Shown: positions 14,806 to 27,130 of the stretch, piece by piece
Layout of the letters: each line of letters begins with the position of its first letter
Numbering within the stretch: position 1 is the first letter of the stretch
Assembly (NCBI RefSeq): GCF_040807025.1
Contig: NC_090945.1
Location: 73,047,088 to 73,111,087 of the forward strand
DNA length: 64,000 nt
From: Struthio camelus
Lineage: Eukaryota > Chordata > Aves > Struthioniformes > Struthionidae
Direction of reading: 5' to 3'
Position numbers and translations under genes: made by a program
Notes under the pieces: model-generated
Told to the model about the DNA's origin: nothing
The model's input: only the letters and a program-made list of their open reading frames with translations
The model's database searches: none

Positions 14806-17397
14806 CATAGGGGCAGTCTAGGATTTTGGTCCTTCCTATCAACAACATTTGTGTCGTTGGCAGAAAAGGGATAACTAGGATGTCAGGGAACAGATGGAGA
14901 CTTTTCTTTTTTTCCTGATTGTTCTCAACTAGTAGAAATTTGTGGATAGATCTAAAATAAGCTTTAAGGAAGCCTGAAAAGGAAACTGTGCTTGAGTCAC
15001 ACTTTCTATGTGATTTCTATTTGTTTGTTGAGTTTTCATTTATAAAACATGAGGGGAAAAGATGTATTATGAGAGCCTGGAACTGTAGTCATCACATTGC
15101 AAATGACTAAAGAACAGAGATTTTTGCAACTCTGACTGTGAAATATTTGGTTTTGCCTACATCCATGCCTGGTGCTAGAGATGAGGACTGAAACTTCAGG
15201 TTTCATGAAATTTCATGAAATTTCAGGTTTCGTTTTCTTGTGACCTCTTGGTGCTCTGAGAACTCAGTGCTGTTGGGATCTTTGCAGCAATTGAAAATAG
15301 AGCTGATACATTGTGTGGGGGAGGCGGCCAATGTAGAAAGGGATCTAGGAAGTTGTTGGGGATGTGCAGGAGGACGGCACAGACATGTTTGCATGGTCCA
15401 GGTAGGAGTGCATCCTCAAAAGCTATTCAAGGTCAGGATATTGTTCACAAGAAAGCACTCTGCAGATCCTGCTGACATCTGTCAAGTCACAGTCATGCCA
15501 GTGCGGAGGGTGGTAGCGGTCTATACATTGAAAATGGAGTTCAGTGTTGATAAAGGCATCCTCTCCTGCCTCCTCAAACCAAGTGGAAGAAGGTAGCGGA
15601 TCTGTTTCCACTAGAGCCTGGGAGGTTTCTGAGTTTAAGCCTAGCTAGTTGGACAGGCGATTGTCAGAATTGATTTTCTTTTCTCCTTAATTTTATTTTT
15701 AGATGAGCCTCCCTCCCTCCCCCAGTTCCTCAAGTTTTATCTCTATCTTCTGCTGCTTAGCACAAGGGTATTGCTCATATAACCTGCCCAGCAGCTGATA
15801 CTCTGAGCTACCCATAAATCGCATATATTTTCATTTTTCTCAGATCAAAGTATGGGCCTACAATTCCTGAGAAATTTCTTCCAAATTGGTAAAGCAACTG
15901 TTCCACAAATCAAGGTATTCAGCAAGTAAAGTCTACAAGGACATGTATGATTTCATGAATTCAGAAGACAGACAGGACTGTTTTGAGACACTTGTTTAGG
16001 AAAAAAGCTTCAAGTGGTAGAATTACAGTCATTCAATAACCATCCTCTTTCCTGGAAGAAGATTCCCTGTCTTGCCACTGGTGTGCTGCTTCCAAAGCAG
16101 AATTAATCTCTTCTCTTTGTAAAATCCTTATCACAAGCCAAAACCAACTGGTGAAGACAAGAGGAATACTTTAAAAGAGGACTGCTGTGGTGCACAGGAA
16201 TCCGAAAGCCATCCTTACTTCAGTTGTTGTGACTTAAACTTTCCAAAGTTTATCTTTAATAATTACATTTGAGAGAACTTCCCGTTAGTTTTATGTGCCT
16301 CAGTTTGCTGGATTACAAGTCTTTGTTTTTGCAAAAAAAAAAAAAGTTTTTTTATTGCTTCCATCTGATTCATGTTATTGCCAGACTCTTTCAGAACTTG
16401 ACCTGATGTGCCTGTAACATATATCATGCCCTTAAAATGGAGCTTTGAACATTGACCAAACTCAAAGGAAGTAGTCACACTCCAGGCTAGGTGGGTGTAA
16501 AGGTGAGGCCCACAGAATGGGAGTTCTGAGAACAACGAAAGCAAAGGGATGATTGGGTGGCCTCCTAGCTGGGACTTTACATGGGTAGGCCTGGGCTCTT
16601 CTCCTTGCCTCCTGCGCTGCTGAATAAAGCATCTTTGTGTTTTGTTTTATCTGCTGTGATATGGCTTGGTTTAATATTCACTCTGGTCTCTTTTCCTCTG
16701 GGATGCCTCAGTGAAGTAGGTGAATTTTGTGCTGTAACAGACTCTGAGTTTGGTTATGTGTGTTCCTCCCAATAGGGTGGCTATTTCTCTGCAGCAGCAG
16801 ACGTGTAGGAGTGTCTAGAGGGATCGGAAAGGAGAAGAGGGAGGGAAAGTTGTTGAACCTGTGGTAACTGAACACTGAATTATCCCGTTCTGCATGTGAC
16901 TATTGAGAGCAGCTAGAATTTTTCATTTCCAGAAATCAAGCCTGTAATGGAAAGCTCTAAAGTGGACGTCAATCCATCCATTAGTTTTTTTATCAGATAT
17001 GCTATCTAGACCATAAGTTAATTTGATAGGCATGGGGGAACTCTCATCTCTGTAGGTAATTGTAGAAACTATCTGACAGAGTAACAGCCATACATATGCT
17101 CTATTTTTTGCCTAATTTACATAGAATTTTTAATACTAGAACACAAATTGCTTTTTAAATTTTTCTAAATGGTTGCTACCATTCTATTCTAGTGTATAGT
17201 AACTTTATTCATGCTTTCCTGACAGCTTCTGTTATATAGATCCAATTTTTTTCTATACTTGTGCCCACTTTCCTCAAGGTATTTGAATGTTTACCCTCCG
17301 GAGTTTTGGTGATTAGGCACAGAATCACAGAATAGTTTAGGTTGGAAGGGACCTCTGGAGATCATCTAGTCCAACCTCCCTTCTCAAGCAGGGTCAC

Positions 17398-20220
17398 CTA
17401 GAGCATATTGCCCAGCATCACATCCAGACGGGTTTTGAATATCTCCAGTGAAGGAGACTCCACCACTTCTCTGGGCAACCTGTTCCAGTGCTCAGTCATC
17501 CTCACAGGAAAGAAGTTTCCCTCAGGTTTAGATGGAACTTCCTGTGGTTCAGTTTGTGCCCATTGCCTTTTGTCCTGTCACTGGGCACCACGGAGAAGAG
17601 ACTGACCTCATCCTCTTGACACTCCCCCTTCAGATACTTGTACACGTTGATGAGATCCCCTCTCAATCTTCTCTTCTCCAGGCTGAATAGGCCCAGCTCC
17701 CTCAGCCCTTCCTCATTTGAGAGATGCTCCAGTCCCTCCATCATTTTAGCAGCCCTCCGCTGGACTCTCTCCATGAGTGCCATGTCTCTCTTGTCCTGGG
17801 GAGCCCAGAACTGGACACAGTACTCCAGGTGAGGCCTCCCCAGGGCTGAGGAGAGGGGCAGGATCACCTCCCTCCACCTGCTGGCAACACTCTGCCTAAT
17901 GCACCCCAGGATCCCATTGGCCTTCTTGGCCACAAGGGCACATTGCTGGCTCATGGTCAACTTGTTGTCCACCAGCACTCCCAAGTCCTTCTCGGCAGAG
18001 CTGCTTTCCAGCAGGTCAGCCCCCAGCCTGTCCTGGTGCATGGGGTTATTCCTCCCCAGGTGCAGGACCCTGCCCCTGCCTTTGTGGAACTTCAGGAGGT
18101 TCCTCTCTGCAAATCTCTCCAGCCTGTCCAGGTCCCTCTGAATAGCAGCACAGTCTTCTGGTGTGTCAGCCACTCCCCCCAGTTTAGTATCATCAGCAAA
18201 CTTGCTGAGGGTGCGCTCTGTGCCTTCATCCAAGTCACTGATGAATATGTTAAACAGTACTGGACCCAGCACACCACTAACTACAGGCCTCCAACTAGAC
18301 TCTGCGCCGTTCACCACAACCCTCTGAGCTCGACCATCCAGCCAGTTCTCAATCCACCTCACCATCCACTCATCTAACCCACACTTCCTGAGCTTACCTA
18401 TGAGGATGGGATGGGAGACAGTGTCAAAAGCCTTGCTGAAGTCCAGGTAGACAACATCCACTGCTCTGCCCTCATCTACCCAGCCAGTCATTCCATCATA
18501 GAAGGCTATCAGATTGGTCAAGCATGATTTCCCTTTGGTGAATCCATGCTGACTCTGATCACCTTCTTGTCCTCCATGTGCTTAGTGATGACCTCCAGGA
18601 GGAGCTGTTCCATCACCTTTCCAGGGATGGAGGTGAGGCCGATAGGCCTGTAGTTTCCTGGCTCCTCCTTCTTGCCCTTTTTGAAGACTGGGGTGACATT
18701 GGCTTTCTTCCAGCCCTCAGGCACCTCTCCTTGTTCTCCAGGACCTTTCAGAGATGATGGAGAATGGCCTAGCAATAGCATCTGCCAGCTCCCTCAGCAC
18801 TCGTGGGTGCATCCCGTCAGGGTCCGTGGATTTATGGATGTCAGGTCTGGACAAAAGATCTCTAACCTGATCCTCCTCCACCAAGGGAGAGTCTTCCTTT
18901 CTCCAGCCTTCCTCTCTTGTCCCCAGGGTCTGGAATTCCTGAGGACTGGCCTTAGCAGTAAAGACTGAAGCAAAGAAGGCATTCAGCAACTCTACCTTGT
19001 CTATGTCCTTCATTATCAGGGCACCCACCCCATTCAGCAGTGGGCCCACGTTTTCCCTAGTCTTCCTTTTGCTGTTGATGTATTTGAAGAACTCCTTCTT
19101 GTTGTCCTTGACATCCCTTGCCAGATTTAATTCCAACTGGGCCTTAGCCTTCCTTGTCGCATCCCTGCACACTCTGACAACGTCCCTGTATTCCTCCCAA
19201 GTGGCCTGTCCCCTTTTCCACATTCTGTACACTTCCTTCTTCTGTTGGAGTTTTGCCAGGAGTTCCTTGCTCATCCAGGCGGTCTCCTGCCCCTTTGCTG
19301 GACTTCTTACTCAGAGGGATGCACCGCTCTTGAGCCTGGAGGAGGTGATGCTTGAATATGAACCAGCTTTCTTGGACCCCTCTTCCTTCTAGGCCACTAC
19401 CCCATGAGATTCCCCTAAGTAGGTCCCTGAAGAGGCCAAAGTCAGCTCTCCTGAAGTCCAGCATTACAATCCTACTCATTGCCCTGCTCCCTGAACTCCA
19501 CCATCTCATGGTCACTGCAGCCAAGGCTGCCCCCAACCTTCACATCTCCAACTAGACCTTCTTTGTTCGTTAGTACAAGGTCTAGCAATGCACCTCTCCT
19601 TGTTGGCATCTCCACCATCTGTGTCAAGAAATTATCATAAATCCTCTGCAGGAACCTCTTTGACTGTGCCTAGCTGTGCTGTCTTCCCAGCAGATGTCAG
19701 GGTGGTTGAAGTCTCCCATGAGAACTAGGGCCTGTGATCGTGAGGCTACTTCCAGCTGTCTGTAGAAGGCCTCACCGACAACTTCCTCCTGATCAGGTGG
19801 CCTGTAGTAAACCCCCACCACTGTGTCACCCATGTTAGCCTGCCCTTTAATCCTTACCCATAGGCTCTCAACTTGCTCTTCATCCACCCCGAGGCAGAGC
19901 TCTACACATTCTAGTTGCTCCCTCACATAAAGAGCAACTCCACCACCTCACCTTCCTGGCCTGTCTTTCCTAAAAAGCACATAGCCATCCATGACAGCAT
20001 CCCAGTCATTTGAGCTATCCCACCATGTCTCTGTAACTGCAATGACATCATGGTCCTGGGACCGCACGTAGATCTCTAACTCTTCCTGCTTACTCCCCAT
20101 GCTGCGCGCATTGCTGCACAAGCATTTCGGAGAGCCAGTCAAGCATGTAAGCTTCCCAGGAGAGGTGCAAGAGGATCTTCCATAGCCATGTTCCATGCTG
20201 TCTCCCCTGGCTGTATGCAC
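17398..20220 (-). pseudogene. CR1 ORF2 endonuclease-reverse transcriptase, frameshifted
   Basis: Pieces of one ORF2 lie in order on the minus strand: 20220-19948 (endonuclease start with VTETWWDSS), 19926-19624 (GVYYRPPDQ and GDFNHPDI), 19536-19144 (the endonuclease SDH at 19516-19508, then the linker), 19274-18717, 18781-18518 (start of the reverse transcriptase with NYRPIGLTSIPGKVMEQ) and 18521-17502 ([13 protein letters not shown] and catalytic FADD). The normal CR1 stop lies at 17400-17398, but a one-base deletion near 17520 shifts the frame so that the open frame ends at 17502. The frame changes at each junction between pieces, and the segment before the FADD motif lacks the expected PQGS. 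ORF2 normally nicks the target and copies CR1 RNA; this copy cannot encode an active enzyme. Confidence 0.88.
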
Positions 20221-20297
20221 CCGCTGGAGGCATCCTGACTTGAGCGGTGTTTTTCTGACTCCCCTGCCACTATACCACTCCCCTTCCCCCTTCTTGC

Positions 20298-20670
20298 CTA
20301 GTTTAAAGCCCTCCTTACCAGGCTGGCCAATCTGTTGGCAAAGATGCGCGTGCTCCGCTTGGTGAGGTGGATCCCATCTCTCCCCATCAGCTGTTGATCT
20401 TCAAACAGCGTTCCATGGTCATAGAAACCAAAGCCCTGCTGCCAACACCAGCGGCACAGCCAGTTGTTAACTTGGAAAACTCGTCTACTCCTCCTCCCGT
20501 CCTTTCCCCTCACAGGCAAGATTGAGGAGAAAACGACCTGGGCTCCCAGACCCTTCACCACCATTCCCAGAGCTCTGAAGTCCTGTTTGATGGTTTCCAA
20601 TTTGCCTTTTGTGTCATTAGTGCCCACATGGAAGAGTAGCAGAGGGTAGTGGTCTGATGCATGGACAAGC
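20298..20670 (-). pseudogene. CR1 ORF1 fragment, esterase-like domain
   Basis: The frame ending at 20298 carries HVGTNDT early on and GRDGIHLT near its end. These are the SGNH-type esterase blocks seen in the C-terminal part of CR1 ORF1 proteins. The N-terminal part of ORF1 is missing because the element is truncated at about 20670; residues encoded further upstream in the open frame are flanking DNA read through by chance. ORF1 proteins bind nucleic acid and assist retrotransposition. This fragment has no start of its own and is not expected to function. Confidence 0.8.
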
Positions 20671-22159
20671 AGGTAGGATAAATTTGCTATTGGGAATAAT
20701 CTCTTGAATTCAAAGGAACTAATCAAATAACATTGTCCATGCCTAAATATCCGCAAGATGTAGTGCAGCTGGGTGGTCCCTCTAACATAGCTCTACAATG
20801 TATTGCTAGTACTCATAAAGGTTAATTTATGAATAGCTCCCCGAAAAATTTCAGTTAGTATTTGTATACTTGGAGAGATGAGACTTTGATTTCCCTTGAT
20901 AGACAGAGATTCATATACTTCAGGAGAACTTACATAAGCTTACTATTGTAAATCTCTTACTAGAACACCAAGACCATTGATTTTAATAAGGATGTTAAAT
21001 AAAATAGGCACATTTTACTTGGCTACATGGCCCAAGAACACATTTCCCTGCAAAACTGCTCTTACTGTTGGAAGATCTAACTCTGAGCTCGAGTTCTGTG
21101 GAGTATGTTTAAATCTATTCCTATGCAGCACAGAACATTTAAATACAGATTTAATGAAATGCCTATCTGATTTTTTGAACTGAGCCCACAGTCATCAAAC
21201 AAGGCAGTAAGAGGTGACAGCAATCTGTCTGGTGGGCCGTCAAGCCCTTGTATTCCCTAAGGAGCTGTAAAATCTACCCATTAACAAACTGTTCCTGATA
21301 TCAAGGGAACAAGATACAATGTGGGCTTTAGGGGCATCAGAAGGCTTTTCACATATCTTCACGTCATTCCACTCTGTCAAGAGGAGGTGATGGTTTTACT
21401 TCTGATATCTCAAATCTCTTCTTTGCAGAAAATCAATTAGCATTTTAATTAAAAAAGGAGACAAAAGGAAATAGCATGTCTCCCCTAGAGGAATATTTCT
21501 AACACAGGGTGTGTGGCCACAGAACAGAATGGGGAAAGGAAGTGATCAAGCAAAGCAAGGCAGGAACTCCTGGAAAGACTGCCAGGGACAGCCTGTTCCA
21601 TACTGTCAAAATTTAGCATGGGCAAGAGTTACTCAGCGCTAAGACCTTGCACAAAACTTGGGGTTTTTTTTGTTTGTTTGTCCTTTCTCAGGGAAGAGGC
21701 TTCCCCCAAATAAAGGTAGTATTCCATTCTCCCTCCCCTGCTTTTTGTGAAAGACACAACTGTTTCTGCTGCTAGAAGCTAGACTTAACAGAAAGCTATT
21801 TACAAGTGTAAAAATTAGCTAAGAGCTCTTGTAAATGGAAAATCCCAATAGAACAGTTTGGAAAGATCATCCCTCCTTACAACTGAAACTACTCTTCTAA
21901 CCAACTCTATATTTAATCCAGCTAGAAGAAATTGATAGTCTGGGGAAAAAAATACCAGATAGAGAGAGTAGATAGAAAGAGAGTAAAAACTGCACTGAGT
22001 CTATTGCATAAACTAGCTTGTCATAGAGACCTTTCCCTGCTGAGAACCAAATATATCCATGTGTCTGCAAAAACATATGTTCCCGCTGAGCTACACTAAG
22101 GTATAGACCAATGGAGCACTACCAAAGGTGTTTGAAAGGTGTAATTTGCAGCACTGCAG
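20671..22159. other. Intergenic spacer between two CR1 elements
   Basis: Ordinary AT-rich noncoding sequence separating two CR1 copies that share orientation. I see no repeat or gene in it. Confidence 0.6.
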
Positions 22160-24025
22160 ACTCATTGAGGTTGAAAGAGACCTCTGGAAACCACTTAGTC
22201 CGCCCTTCCCACTCAAAGAAGGGTCCTCTACAGCAAGTTTCCCAGGACAATGGCCAGTCAGGTTTTGAATATCTCCAAAGATGGACAATCCACAACCTCT
22301 CTGGGCAACCTGTTTCAGTGCTTGGTCACCCTCATAGAAAACAGAGGGTTTTTTTTCTTATATTTAAACTTAATTTCTTGTATTTCAGTTTGTGCTCGTT
22401 GCCTCTTGTCCTGTCACTGGGCACCACTGAGAAGAGTTTGTCTTCCTTGCACCCTCCCATCAGGTATTATACACGCTGATAAAGTCTCCCTTGAGCCTTT
22501 TATTCTCTAGCCAAAGTCACAGCTCTCTCAAAGGCCAGCTTTCAAAGCCCTTTGCTGGATTCACTCCCATACATTCATTCTCTCTTTTTACAGGGGAGCT
22601 TAGCACTAGACACAGCGCTCCAGGTATGTCTCATCAGTGCTGAGTAGAGAAGGATCACCGCCCTCAGTCTGCTGGCAATGCTTTTCCTCACGTAGCCCAG
22701 GATACTACTAACCTTCTTTGCCACAGGGGCACACTGGTGGCTCATGTTCAAGTTCTGCACCTTCTGGAAAGCTGCTTTCCAGCAGTAGACCTCCAGCCTG
22801 TGCTGCTGCTTGAGGCTGTGCAGGGCTTAGCATTTCCTGTTGTTGAACTTCGTGAGATTCCTGTTGACCCATTTCTCCACCTATGGAGCTCCCTCTGAGT
22901 GGCAGTACAACAATCTGGTATATCAGCCACTACTCCTGGTTTTGTATCATCTGCAAACTTGCTGAGGGTGCACTCAATCTCATCATCATTAAGGTAGGTC
23001 ATTAAGGAAGATGCTGAACAGTACTGGAGCCAGTATTGACCCCTTGGGTACACTGCTGATCAAGGATGTCCAGCTTGACTTCATGCCACTGGTCACAACA
23101 TTTTCAGCCAATTTTCAATCCGTTTCACTCTTCCTAATCTGTGTACTTCATCAGTATGCTTATGGGGATGTTATGTTAGCATCACTAAAATTAAGATAAC
23201 ATCCACTACTCTCCCCTCATCACTGAGCTAGTCATCTTGTTGTAGAAGGCTATCGGGTTGTTCAGGCATAATTTTCCACTTCATAAATCCATGCTGACTA
23301 TTCCCCAGCAAACTTTCTTGTTCTTATTTGGAAATAGTTTCCAGGATTACTTGCTCCAGATCTTCCTCCTTGCCCTCCTTGAATATAGGGGTGATATTTG
23401 CTTCTTTCTACTCCTCAGGAACTTCCAATAGCCATAACCTTTCGAAGATAAATGAAAGTGGCCCTAGAATAGCATCAGCCAGCTCTCTCAGCACTTGAGG
23501 GTGCGTCCTATCAGGTCCCATGGACTTGCATATGTCCAGCTTGTTTAAATATCCCCTAACCTGATTGTAAAACAAATTTTACTTGCTCTGGAGTTTCTTA
23601 CTGGTCTCAGGGACTTGGGAATCCTGAGGGCTGGTGTTACAAGTAAAGACTGAGGCAAAGAAGGCACCAGGTACCTTGACCTTCTCAGTGTCTTTTGTCA
23701 CCAGGACCCCTGCCCCACTCAGCAGCAGGCCCACTTTTTCCCTAGTCTTCCTTTTGCTGCTGATGTACCTGTAGAAGCCTTTCTTCTTGCCCTTCACTTC
23801 CTTCACTATGTTCAACACTAGATGGGCTTTGGCCCTCCGAACCCCTCCCTGCATGCCTAGTGTCTCTATATTCCTCCTGATTCACCTCCTTCCATCTCTT
23901 ATATGCTTCTTTTTCCTGTTTGACTTAAGTTAGGAGCTCCTTGTTCATCCATGCAGTCCTCCTGCTACTCTTGCTTGAATTGCTGCATGGATAAATACAT
24001 CCTCTTGGAAAGCATGGAGTGTTGG
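22160..24025 (-). mobile_element. Older CR1 LINE fragment
   Basis: This is a second CR1 on the minus strand, clearly more decayed. The 3' tail resembles the CR1 end (a GAGGTTGAAAGAGACCTCTG block near 22167) but the octamers are no longer visible. Reverse-transcriptase remnants include KFADDTKPG in the 23053-22748 frame. The linker before the reverse transcriptase is seen at 23854-23579 (KRKTREKVG and AFFASVF, matching the same blocks in the younger copy at 18.7-19.3 kb). Similarity fades near 24025. Many stops and indels show it is ancient and noncoding. Confidence 0.85.
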
Positions 24026-26889
24026 GAATGTAATTTCAGAGGAAATAGATTTATTATCTGCAGCTTCTGTCATATAATGGGATATTTATAAATTATACTT
24101 TTGGGGTTTGATTTATTGGAATCAACTGAAAGGATAAATGAACACAATTTTTATGTGGTGCGTTCTTTTCTGCACATTTAGGATGATTTAATCTCTTGGA
24201 TCTCTTGTGTCTTCCTGCACAGATAAATCAAAGCTGGCAACAAACTTTTTTGTATTCCAGACTTATAGAGAGAAAGCGGACCTTGCCTTCTTGTGTTACA
24301 GCAATCTTCTTCCAATTTATCCAAAACTATCTTCAGCATCAAGTGTCATCAAAATGTGTCTGGCTATTGTTAATAATAAACCCTGAGTCAGCTGTAGAAG
24401 GGCATATTTCAAAATCAATGAAGCTAAGTGGAATGGGGAAGAAGAAAACAGTCCACACAGCAGCTTTCTGAATTGCAATCTGACGTGGTTATTAGAAATA
24501 GTAAATTTGTGGACAGCTGAAAAGCAGAAATGGTGAAATGCCAAAAGCTTGGTTGCAAATCCTGCTTGAGCCAACCAGCACACAATTATTTAAAGGGGAA
24601 TCTAAGTTTTCAAAAAAAGAAAGAAGAAAGGTCTTCATAAAGGTACTGTTATAATTTCTCCTTCAGTACTTGAACAGCTTCAAAAGGTGATAATTGAGTT
24701 TCTGCTGGGATTTTTTGGTCCAGCTCAGTGACTCAGATGCTGAGACATAGTGCTTGTTTTCTAAATAGAAGGAGCAGACACAGGTTATTTATATCTTAAC
24801 AAATCAACTTTCTCCAGGTAACATTAATAAAGGGTTATCTGTTTGTATATGATCCATACAGACTTCTTGCATTACTTCTTTCTCAACATGGTGCCAGCTC
24901 ATGTCATAGCATGTGTGACAGGGAAGATCCTGGTGGCTAGTGTGTGTGCATCTTCTCCTGAGAACTCCTTTTGAGTGTAGAGCCCTGCTAGGTGACACAG
25001 TCCCAGCTGCAGCAGTGTGCTGTGGCCTTTCAGCTGCTCCACGATGGGGGAGCAGTAGATCCACCAGCCAGGTGTGTATGTTTGCTGGAGTCATGGAACT
25101 GGCAAGGTGCAGCATAGCTGTGCTCCAGAAAGGCAGCATGCCCAAAATAGGCTGGATCTTGGGTCTGGTTACTTTCTACGAGTAAGGACCATCACAATTT
25201 TGGCCCAAATGAACACCATGGATGATTTAAAGAAATTTCTGCATTATGATAGAGTGGAGAGGAGGCTGGAATTGAACCTCTGCTTTGGACGAATGCAGAG
25301 ACTGTTTCATTCCCAATCTGGGCATCAACAAGAGAAGAAAGCTGGAAGAGCAGTGATATGCCATCCTTAATTACCAGCCTGAAATCCCATTGTAACCACA
25401 GCATGTACTATTATAAAGAGATGTAATGATGACAATCACCCTGTTAAAATCCCAAAGCTTTGAACAGCAAATTATAAGCTAAACTGCTTCCTCTTGTAAC
25501 CTAGAAAGACTTGATATGCACTGAAGTTTTATGAGTTCCCTTGGGAATGTGGCCCAAACCTACACAGTGCTGCTTTAAATAGCATCTCGCGGTGCTTAGT
25601 TTCTTCAGTTCGTTGTCCCTGCTAACATCAGATATATTTTACAATACAAGGCAGCAGAACTGAAGTATCAGGAATTCCGAGTGAGAATAAGCAATGTAAA
25701 CTGCATGGCATAACGTGATGTACGGCATATGACTAGGTATTGAACCTGGACTCAGGCTTTGGCTAATCTTTCAGTATAGCTAACACATGGATAGTTTAGC
25801 GCTCTTTCAATTTCTTTTCCTTTCACATGCTACTTTATCAAGGATCCTCTAATGAATGCATTCTAATTGTGCATCAGTTCTGCAGCACTTATACTATGGC
25901 AATAGTGATGTTAAATGAGCTTCATATTTGTGTAAGAAAGAACTTGGTATTCTTGACTGTTCTACATAATCACATGGAAGGAAATATCTGCGTGTCTGCT
26001 AGAGCTTACACCCATTTACAAGTATCAGTCTCTCAATCTGATCTGTTCCCTGAACTCTTGATATATATCAAGACAGTTAGACATATGCAGATATGCAAAG
26101 CAGCATGTCTTGACAGTTAGAAGGAATTCTGCTTCAACATTACAATTAATGCTTGCTGGAAATGTCTATCCTCTCCCCTCATTTTTGAACTCTAAATGTG
26201 ATTCCTGATCCTGAGACCTCTTGAATTTCAGCAGTTGTTCACCCATGTTGCTTTACAAAATTTCATTTGATTGCCCAGGTATGTGGGCCTTCATCATACA
26301 GTCAAGCTTGATGCTGGACTGTAGACATGCAGAGTGTAAGGAAGCACTTCTGCCCTACAGTCGCAGTGGTGCCAGTTGCAGTAGTATTATTATTGTTTTG
26401 AAGACAATAATAACAAATCACTGTTTTTTTTTTAACAATTCCAAGATAAGCAGTCTGTTAAAATTTTATGGAGGATTTCAACTTTCTTTAGGAATCCTGG
26501 ATTGTTCTGAAGTTATTTGCTGCTGATTTTTGGACGTTGTCCATTCAGAAAAGCAATACACAAAGTATTTTTCACTATGACCATCAGGTCCTCTTCTGCT
26601 TTGCAATATCATGTGTTCTGTATGAGCCACTGGGACATATGTGCTACAGAGAACACACTTCGATTGTTTTGACAAGAGCTTTAGCAGGGAGGAAATACTT
26701 CTTCAAACCAGTTTTGGCACATGAAATAAGAATCCATTTTAAGTTTGGAACACAAATCTAGCTTTGGTGAAAAGCTTGGCAGGAACTATGAAACAGTAAT
26801 CAATTTGATGGCTGTGTAGAATGCAGGTTGTTAGTAAATCCAAGAGCCACTCCTAGACTATGTGAGGACATGTGGCTAAAGGCAGTGTT

Positions 26890-27130
26890 CACAGGACTGG
26901 ATGGAGACTCAAAAGCCCTATGCTCTATTTTTGGCACTATCATCAATTTGCCGTCTGATTTGGGCAAGCTGTTTATGGCACAGTGTTCATACATAGATCC
27001 TTAAAACGGCATTTAAATAGCTAAATAAGGAGTCTAATTTAGACACATCAATGCCTAAATTTAATAATCTCTTTCCAAGCTATCAGAGGTATTATGAGAT
27101 ATAATTAATGTACATAAAGCACTTCACAAT
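26890..27130 (+). mobile_element. MIR-type SINE remnant
   Basis: This plus-strand segment follows the MIR layout. A tRNA-unrelated core resembles 'actggatggagactcaaaag', then 'tttgggcaagctgtttatg' matches the MIR core near 26957. The 3' part has 'attatgagatataattaatg' and 'cataaagcacttcacaat', matching the MIR tail. It is highly diverged, as expected for an element that was active in early amniotes. Confidence 0.65.

Larger units (their letters stand above)
1..17317. other. Intergenic DNA
   Basis: No coding exon, RNA gene or young transposon was recognised. The longest frames (for example 6561-6019 and 11205-10789 on the minus strand) have no recognisable family. Small features are the foldback element at 13.8 kb, a possible MIR at 14.7 kb, a 16-base near-tandem repeat at about 13305-13340 and a short TTTCATGAAA tandem at about 15200. 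If gene order is conserved, this block lies between MSX1 and CYTL1 and may hold enhancers, but none can be singled out from one sequence. Confidence 0.6.
17318..20670 (-). mobile_element. CR1 LINE retrotransposon, long, 5'-truncated, inactivated
   Basis: This is a CR1 element read on the minus strand. Its 3' end is marked by two perfect ATTCTGTG octamers (17333-17318) preceded by the typical CR1 3' tail. Going 5', it contains ORF2 (reverse transcriptase, then endonuclease) and then the C-terminal half of ORF1. The 5' boundary near 20670 is where ORF1 similarity stops, inside the esterase-like domain, so the element is truncated relative to a full-length CR1 of about 4.5 kb. Coding frames are long but broken by several frameshifts, so the copy is relatively young yet dead. 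No target-site duplication was recognised, as is usual for CR1. Confidence 0.93.

Noticed and set aside
17638-19555. Plus-strand frames across the 17-20 kb region
   Set aside because: They are antisense shadows of the minus-strand CR1 ORF2.
22575-23053. Possible independent genes in short minus-strand frames
   Set aside because: They contain CR1 reverse-transcriptase remnants (FADD, linker blocks) and belong to the decayed CR1 copy.
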